From: an uncultured Clostridia bacterium
Lineage (GTDB): Bacteria > Bacillota > Clostridia > Oscillospirales > CAG-272
Assembly: GCA_937894775.1 (NCBI GenBank)
Contig: CALAXC010000170.1
Location: 1 to 19,529, forward strand
Reading direction: 5' to 3'
DNA: 19,529 nt
Shown here one piece after another: positions 15,209 to 19,529 of the stretch. Each line of letters begins with the position of its first letter. Positions within the stretch are counted from its first letter, which is position 1. The notes beneath the pieces were generated by a model. It was given only the letters and a program-made list of their open reading frames with translations. It searched no databases and was not told where the DNA came from. The translations under genes and the position numbers were made by a program.

Positions 15209-16065
15209 TCTTTGCCTTTCGTACAGGTCAAAATCTTCATTCCCATAGAAATGACCGATTTTTCCTTCAGGATCAAGCGCTTGAGCGGTTCATAGTTTTC
15301 GGCAAGCCAAGCCGACCACGATTTGTATTCTTCGTTGTCCGGCTCTGACTCAAGAAGCAGTAACACGTCCTCGCGTAAATAGGTAAAAAAGGTAGTAAAG
15401 ATCGCTTTTTTCTTTTCCTTCTCGCCCTCTGCCGCCGAAACAGCATCGTGCCAAACGTTAATGCTTTCATATCCGCAAGCGGAGAGTGTTTCGCAAACGG
15501 TCGCTCCGACCTCGCGATCGCCGGAATATTTGTCCTTTTTTAAGATCTCCAAAAACTCACCGAGCAATCCGTTTTTATCACCCGTTAAGGTAGAACTGGC
15601 GTCGTTTGCTTCAATGATAAACAGCTTCCCGTCCGTTTTCAAAAAGGGACGAAGAGCTATAAGCAACCCTTTCACGTCGGATAAGTGCATCAGAACGAAG
15701 GAGAGATAGATCACGTCAAATCCGTCGATCTTCTTATCATTCATTATGATGCGAAGCCGCTCCGCGAAGTCCTCCGCTTCTACGTCAAGTGGGTAGAATG
15801 AAAATCTCTCGTTGCCGTATGCTTTTTGAGCTTTTGCAGCAAGCACCTCGTTATATTCAAGTCCGATCACACACAATACCTGATCCGAGGTGAAACGCTC
15901 GATCGTTTTCGCTCCGTCGTTGCATCCGATATCAAGAACCGCGAGATCTTGTCCTTCGGAGAAAATTTGTGCGAAAACAGGTGCCTCATAGCAGGCGAGT
16001 AGCTCGTTCTGCACACGAAGTCTTTTTATTTCATTTTTCTCCTGAAAAACAAGTTGACTCTGCAC
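15205..16065 (-). CDS. Class I SAM-dependent methyltransferase (286 aa)
   Basis: Motif I VLDIGCNDGAKT (about 43-54), acidic end of strand 2 in GLEYN, PLDVEAEDF after strand 3, and FDVIYLSFVLMHLSDVKGLL with KTDGKLFIIEAND mark a Rossmann-fold methyltransferase. An extra helical C-terminal portion (about 190-286) probably shapes the substrate pocket. The start is GTG with AGGAGA 9 nt upstream, overlapping the MATE stop codon. It lies between the MATE and acetyltransferase genes, with coupling on both sides. The nearby nucleosidase could clear its SAH by-product. The acceptor (small molecule, peptide or protein) cannot be told from the sequence. Confidence 0.88.
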   Translation of the reverse strand: MQSQLVFQEKNEIKRLRVQNELLACYEAPVFAQIFSEGQDLAVLDIGCNDGAKTIERFTSDQVLCVIGLEYNEVLAAKAQKAYGNERFSFYPLDVEAEDFAERLRIIMNDKKIDGFDVIYLSFVLMHLSDVKGLLIALRPFLKTDGKLFIIEANDASSTLTGDKNGLLGEFLEILKKDKYSGDREVGATVCETLSACGYESINVWHDAVSAAEGEKEKKKAIFTTFFTYLREDVLLLLESEPDNEEYKSWSAWLAENYEPLKRLILKEKSVISMGMKILTCTKGKE

Positions 16066-16077
16066 GGTTAGGTCTCC

Positions 16078-17802
16078 TTAGATAATCATGTAAAGATAGT
16101 TAAATATCATTTTGCGTTGATAGTCGCAATACTTTGTTTTCTTTTGAATGAGCTTCAGCACGCCCGAATCGATTTCGTCACCCCGAGACTCAAACGGGTT
16201 ATACAAGCTGACGTTATCACGAATACGGAGAACGTAATCTCCGTCCTTTTCCATCAGCTTGATCGAAATATAATACGCCTTCTTCTTGCTTTCATCATCA
16301 AGACCGAACTTAATTACATTGAGCAAAAGCTCTTCGCAAATAAAGTTGATAAAGAAGGATTGCTTCATACCAATCTCCCATTCCTCGCAAACGGCTTCAA
16401 GGTCGCCGGAGATCTGCGCCATACTTTCCGCTTCAATGAGATAGGAGCGTTCAAAACATTTTCCCGTCATACCGTATTCTTTACTTACGTACTTCTTTGA
16501 GGAACGGAATACCAGCACACCGACGATCATCAGCGTACAAAGAATCTCGGTACAGATATACGTGATCGAAAGACCGATAATATTGGCATTCGGGATAAAC
16601 AATGCTCCGAGCACCAGCATCAAAATACAGTCGCGTATAACAGTCATCGCTCCTGCGAATTTTGCCCTGCCTATAGATTGCCAAAAAGCAGTGATTACCA
16701 TATTGACACCCATAAACACGATATTGATTGCAAAAATCCGCAATGCCACAGATGCTATCTCGATCGTCTCCGGATCACGGATTCCGAAAAACCATATGAA
16801 AGCATCCGAAAACACGGTAGAAAAAAGCGTAATGATACCGCCGCTTACGATTACTACGGAGAGCGCTTTCCTCAATACGGTATAAATGCCGTCTGTATCC
16901 GATTCACCAACCAAAAATGCACTCACGGTCAACAGCGCATCGGATGCGCCGTCAAATACGCCTATGGGAATCGTACTGATCGTGTAAATCACGCCGTAGA
17001 TAGCAACGTAAAGAGTACCGGAAGCTCCTCCAAAACGAAGAAGCAATGTATTAAAGACCAACATTACAACCGCATCAAAAATATGCTCCGAACCCATACC
17101 GAATCCGTTGTAAATAAACGAGCCTATATCGGATAGCTTAGGCAAAACAAGGCGAAGCTTCAGAAGCCTGTGTTTCTTCAAAAAGTGTGTCAGGAGCACA
17201 AGCACTCCGAGTGCTTCTGAAATACAAAGCGAAGAGGACGCGCCGATAATGCCAAGGTCTAACAGCTTCATAAAAAGCAGGTCAAGGGTAATGTTTGTAA
17301 TGATTACAACAGCGGATGCAATCGCAGACAGCTTGGGATTGCTGTCCGTGCGAACAGAAACCGAAAGAATGTGGTACATCACGAATACGGGAGCCGACCA
17401 CATCACGACGGTAAGGTACTGCTCTGCAAGAGAATATAAATCCGCGGTTACTCCAAGAAAGGAAAAAAACGCATCCTTGAAAAGAAGAGGAGAAAGACTC
17501 AAAAGCCCCACGATAAGTCCGAAGCAAAGTTGAGAATGGAATACGCGGTTTGCTCCGCTCACGTCGGATGCTCCGAGCAATCTGCCGATATGTACGTTTG
17601 CACCGACACCAATGGTAACGCCAAGCAAAGCGTATAGCAAAAAGACAGGAGTTGCGATATTAGCAACAGCCAGACCGTTCGGTCCCACTAAATTGCCAAC
17701 GATGGTTGCATCTACTATCGTACAAACGGTAAGCGCGAGAGAAGCGCAGATGCCCCATATTAAAAAGTGTCTGTATGCGGCACCCGAAAACTTCGTATCC
17801 AT
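16078..17802 (-). CDS. MATE-family transporter fused to GHKL ATPase-like domain (574 aa)
   Basis: Residues 1-440 form a MATE/DinF-like transporter with about twelve membrane helices (for example FLIWGICASLALTVCTIVDA at the start and paired repeats with SIGRAKFAGAM). MATE proteins are usually about 450 aa. The extra 130 residues at the C-terminus are cytoplasmic and resemble an RsbW-like ATPase: an ICEELLLNVIKFG N-box (Glu490/491, Asn495) and a RIRDNVSLYNPF G1 box (Asp529), but no glycine lid. So ATP binding may persist while kinase activity is doubtful. The ATG directly follows the phosphatase stop (TAG-ATG) with GGAG 8 nt upstream. Control of transport by the phosphatase/STAS circuit is inferred. 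The cargo is unknown; the fused domain may instead act as an independent switch. Confidence 0.9.
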   Translation of the reverse strand: MDTKFSGAAYRHFLIWGICASLALTVCTIVDATIVGNLVGPNGLAVANIATPVFLLYALLGVTIGVGANVHIGRLLGASDVSGANRVFHSQLCFGLIVGLLSLSPLLFKDAFFSFLGVTADLYSLAEQYLTVVMWSAPVFVMYHILSVSVRTDSNPKLSAIASAVVIITNITLDLLFMKLLDLGIIGASSSLCISEALGVLVLLTHFLKKHRLLKLRLVLPKLSDIGSFIYNGFGMGSEHIFDAVVMLVFNTLLLRFGGASGTLYVAIYGVIYTISTIPIGVFDGASDALLTVSAFLVGESDTDGIYTVLRKALSVVIVSGGIITLFSTVFSDAFIWFFGIRDPETIEIASVALRIFAINIVFMGVNMVITAFWQSIGRAKFAGAMTVIRDCILMLVLGALFIPNANIIGLSITYICTEILCTLMIVGVLVFRSSKKYVSKEYGMTGKCFERSYLIEAESMAQISGDLEAVCEEWEIGMKQSFFINFICEELLLNVIKFGLDDESKKKAYYISIKLMEKDGDYVLRIRDNVSLYNPFESRGDEIDSGVLKLIQKKTKYCDYQRKMIFNYLYMII

Positions 17803-19230
17803 CTATTTTTCTCCATTTCTTCGGTATTCCACGCAAAGCATCGTAATATCGTCAAATTGCGGTGCTTTACCGACAAAATCATCAATATCAGCCTTTACCG
17901 AAGAAAGCGTTTCCTTCGGATTTTGTTGTTTGTTCTTGTTCAGTACAAGCAATAATCTTTCTTTACCGTAAAGCACATTATGAGTGTTTGTCGCTTCGGT
18001 TACACCGTCGGTATAGTGGAAGAGCTTGTCTCCCTCAGAAAGAGTAATTCTCCCCTCGGTGAATTTCGTTTCTTCCATACCCGCAAGCACAAAGCCCGGC
18101 TTTACCGCAAGGGGCTCGTAGGAACCGTCCTTGCGGCAGATAAACGGTGCATCGTGTCCTGCGTTCACGTAAACAAAGTCTCCCGTATCCAGATCCAGCA
18201 CACCTTCAAACGCTGTAATAAACAAGCCCTCACTATTGGACTGACAAAGAAGCTCGTTGACCTTAGTGAATATTGCGCCGAGATCTCTGTCGGGCGTGGT
18301 GTGATCTTTAATCAGTGTTTTACCTATCACCATAAACAGTGCCGCAGGGACGCCCTTGCCCGATACGTCTGCAATAACGAGTGCAAGATGCCTATCATCT
18401 ACCATAAAGAAGTCATAAAAATCACCGCCGACCTCTTTGGCAGGAGTCATACTTGCATAAATGTCAAATTCTTCGTGATCGGGAAATGCGGGAAAGATGT
18501 TAGGCAACATAGAGGTCTGAATGTGATGCGCAACGCTCAACTCGGCTGCAATACGTTCAGTTTCTCCAACTGCCTCTGCCTGCTTTACGAGCAGATTTCG
18601 CGTCCTTTTTGATAGGGTACTGCATATCAGATACACAACGCACAAAATTCCGGCGCGAGGGATATAATAAAATTCAAATGCCCTCAAAAACACGCTCTTT
18701 CCGTCAGCTCTCAAAAACTCAAGCCTTGCGGGAAATTCATCATACTCTGCAATGTAGGTTCCCAAAATGTTTCTGTCCCACTCACCAAATATAATGCCAC
18801 CGTAAAGTGCCGCAAACATCATAACAAGCGTCGCAATCAATGCAAAACGGGCAAATTTTGGCGAGTAATAGTGACAGGCAAGCATCACAGGACACGCCCA
18901 CGCCAAAACCAGGTGTCTCGGCATAGCAACCGACATCAATGCAATAACAAGCACGAAAAAGAGGAACAGTATGTATCTGAGAATATGACTTGGGATGGAA
19001 GCAAACTTTTCGAGAAGCAAAGGAATAATCAGGAGCACGATGCTGATTGGCATAACCAAATTCATCAGCGTGTCGTCCACAACGAAGAAGTTCAGAAGAT
19101 TAAGAATCCAAATAAGAACCGTTACGATGGCAGCAAACGTTAAGCACCTTACGGTGTAATGATTTGCATTCCTCTCGTTCTCCTTAAATAACGTCTGTTC
19201 TAAAACCTCAATCTTATTCTTTTTGTTCAT
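17803..19230 (-). CDS. Multi-TM SpoIIE-type PP2C phosphatase (475 aa)
   Basis: About six membrane helices between residues 29 and 205 with a short extracytoplasmic stretch (about 149-186), a brief linker (KQAEAVGETERIAAELSVAH) and a SpoIIE-type PP2C domain (about 240-470). The metal ligands are intact: GGDFYDFF (Asp270), ADVSGKG (Asp288), YTDGVTEA and FDDITML. It should dephosphorylate a STAS antagonist; the STAS gene ends 4 nt upstream. There is no Shine-Dalgarno before its ATG, so translation is probably coupled to the STAS gene. The region from KEVGGDFYDFFMVDD to NAGH is almost identical to the phosphatase at 12952-14604, whereas the membrane part differs, suggesting one target and two inputs. 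The signal sensed is unknown. Confidence 0.93.
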   Translation of the reverse strand: MNKKNKIEVLEQTLFKENERNANHYTVRCLTFAAIVTVLIWILNLLNFFVVDDTLMNLVMPISIVLLIIPLLLEKFASIPSHILRYILFLFFVLVIALMSVAMPRHLVLAWACPVMLACHYYSPKFARFALIATLVMMFAALYGGIIFGEWDRNILGTYIAEYDEFPARLEFLRADGKSVFLRAFEFYYIPRAGILCVVYLICSTLSKRTRNLLVKQAEAVGETERIAAELSVAHHIQTSMLPNIFPAFPDHEEFDIYASMTPAKEVGGDFYDFFMVDDRHLALVIADVSGKGVPAALFMVIGKTLIKDHTTPDRDLGAIFTKVNELLCQSNSEGLFITAFEGVLDLDTGDFVYVNAGHDAPFICRKDGSYEPLAVKPGFVLAGMEETKFTEGRITLSEGDKLFHYTDGVTEATNTHNVLYGKERLLLVLNKNKQQNPKETLSSVKADIDDFVGKAPQFDDITMLCVEYRRNGEK

Positions 19231-19244
19231 AGAATTATTCTATG
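19228..19244. repeat. 17-nt palindrome over STAS stop and phosphatase start
   Basis: CATAGAATTATTCTATG is a perfect 8-bp inverted repeat around one base. It contains the TAA stop of the STAS gene and the ATG of the phosphatase, where a ribosome binding site would normally be. It may be chance, or a small RNA hairpin or protein site controlling reinitiation. Confidence 0.35.
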
Positions 19245-19529
19245 GTAAGCACATCGGAAAAACCGGTTACCTCAAAAATTTCGGCGATTGTTTCGTTGAT
19301 ATTCTTTACTACCATTTCGCCCTGCTTATTCATTACCTTTTGCGCGGCAAGAAGTACGCGGAGTCCTGCGGAAGAAAGGTACTCAAGAGCTGTAAAATCC
19401 AGCACGAGTTTTTCAACACCCGAAACATTGTGCTTCAGTTCAGCCTCAAGCTGAGGCGCGGTGGTGGTGTCAAGTCTGCCGATCAAGGTGATGGTAAGCT
19501 CGGTTCCGTTGAGAGTTTTTTCGATGGTC
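19235..19529 (-). CDS. STAS-domain anti-sigma antagonist (partial, 5' end outside window)
   Basis: The frame is open to the window edge, and the extra upstream residues (TIEKTLNGTELTITLIGRLD) are a normal STAS beginning, so the true start lies just beyond 19529; the internal TTG at 19486 is not the start. Visible features are the LIGRLDTTTAPQLEAEL strand-helix, LVLDFTALEYLSSAGLRVLL with the Ser-Ser pair where SpoIIAA/RsbV proteins are phosphorylated, and a C-terminal GFSDVLTIE. At about 98 residues it is close to a full-length single STAS domain. It would be phosphorylated by the RsbW-like kinase at 12548 and dephosphorylated by the two phosphatases. It may bind the ATPase-like domains on the transporters (inference). 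Confidence 0.92.
   Translation of the reverse strand, partial: TIEKTLNGTELTITLIGRLDTTTAPQLEAELKHNVSGVEKLVLDFTALEYLSSAGLRVLLAAQKVMNKQGEMVVKNINETIAEIFEVTGFSDVLTIE

Noticed and set aside
1..19529. Mobile element ends, CRISPR arrays, tRNA or rRNA genes
   Set aside because: No transposase, no regularly spaced repeats, no cloverleaf or rRNA-like stretches were seen on either strand.

Overview
The window looks like a chromosomal segment from a low- to mid-GC monoderm Bacillota, most likely an uncultured gut-type Clostridia. The reasons are strong GGAGG ribosome binding sites, many lipoprotein signal peptides, SpoIIE/STAS/anti-sigma-type proteins, Nif11-leader precursors and no outer-membrane export parts. 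Every supported gene lies on the minus strand, so transcription runs from position 19529 down to 1. Genes are tightly packed with many ATGA overlaps. I see no tRNA, rRNA, CRISPR, transposase or convincing intrinsic terminator, and no gene-free stretch over 300 bases.

Region A (19529 to 12548) is a signalling module: a STAS protein (5' end outside the window), a multi-TM SpoIIE-type phosphatase, a MATE-family transporter with a C-terminal GHKL ATPase-like domain, a class I methyltransferase, a GNAT acetyltransferase with a Cys-rich tail, a second SpoIIE-type phosphatase with an extracytoplasmic sensor and HAMP, and an RsbW/SpoIIAB-like ATPase.

Region B (12496 to 6699) holds a phosphorylase-superfamily nucleosidase followed by an NHLM/NHLP-type peptide export system: a compact membrane adaptor, a C39 peptidase ABC exporter and a second ABC exporter. 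Region C (6607 to 3291) is a polar amino-acid-type ABC importer: one polypeptide carrying solute-binding lobes plus permease, then an ATPase with an extra C-terminal domain resembling a degenerate RsbW-like ATPase. Region D (3153 to 1) carries three Nif11-leader precursor genes (one cut by the window edge) with cysteine-rich, zinc-ribbon-like cores, interleaved with a DUF3574-like lipoprotein and a lipoprotein 5'-nucleotidase.

Working model (inference): the peptides made in region D are cleaved after Gly-Gly and exported by region B. The phosphatases, STAS protein and RsbW-like ATPase form a partner-switching circuit. Because ATPase-like domains of the same type are fused to both a MATE transporter and an ABC importer ATPase, that circuit may act directly on transporters rather than (or as well as) on a sigma factor; none is encoded here. 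Two complete precursor genes share a 37/41-identical promoter-like element, and a 48-base coding relic of the second exporter gene sits just after the importer, marking an old rearrangement between exporter and precursor genes.
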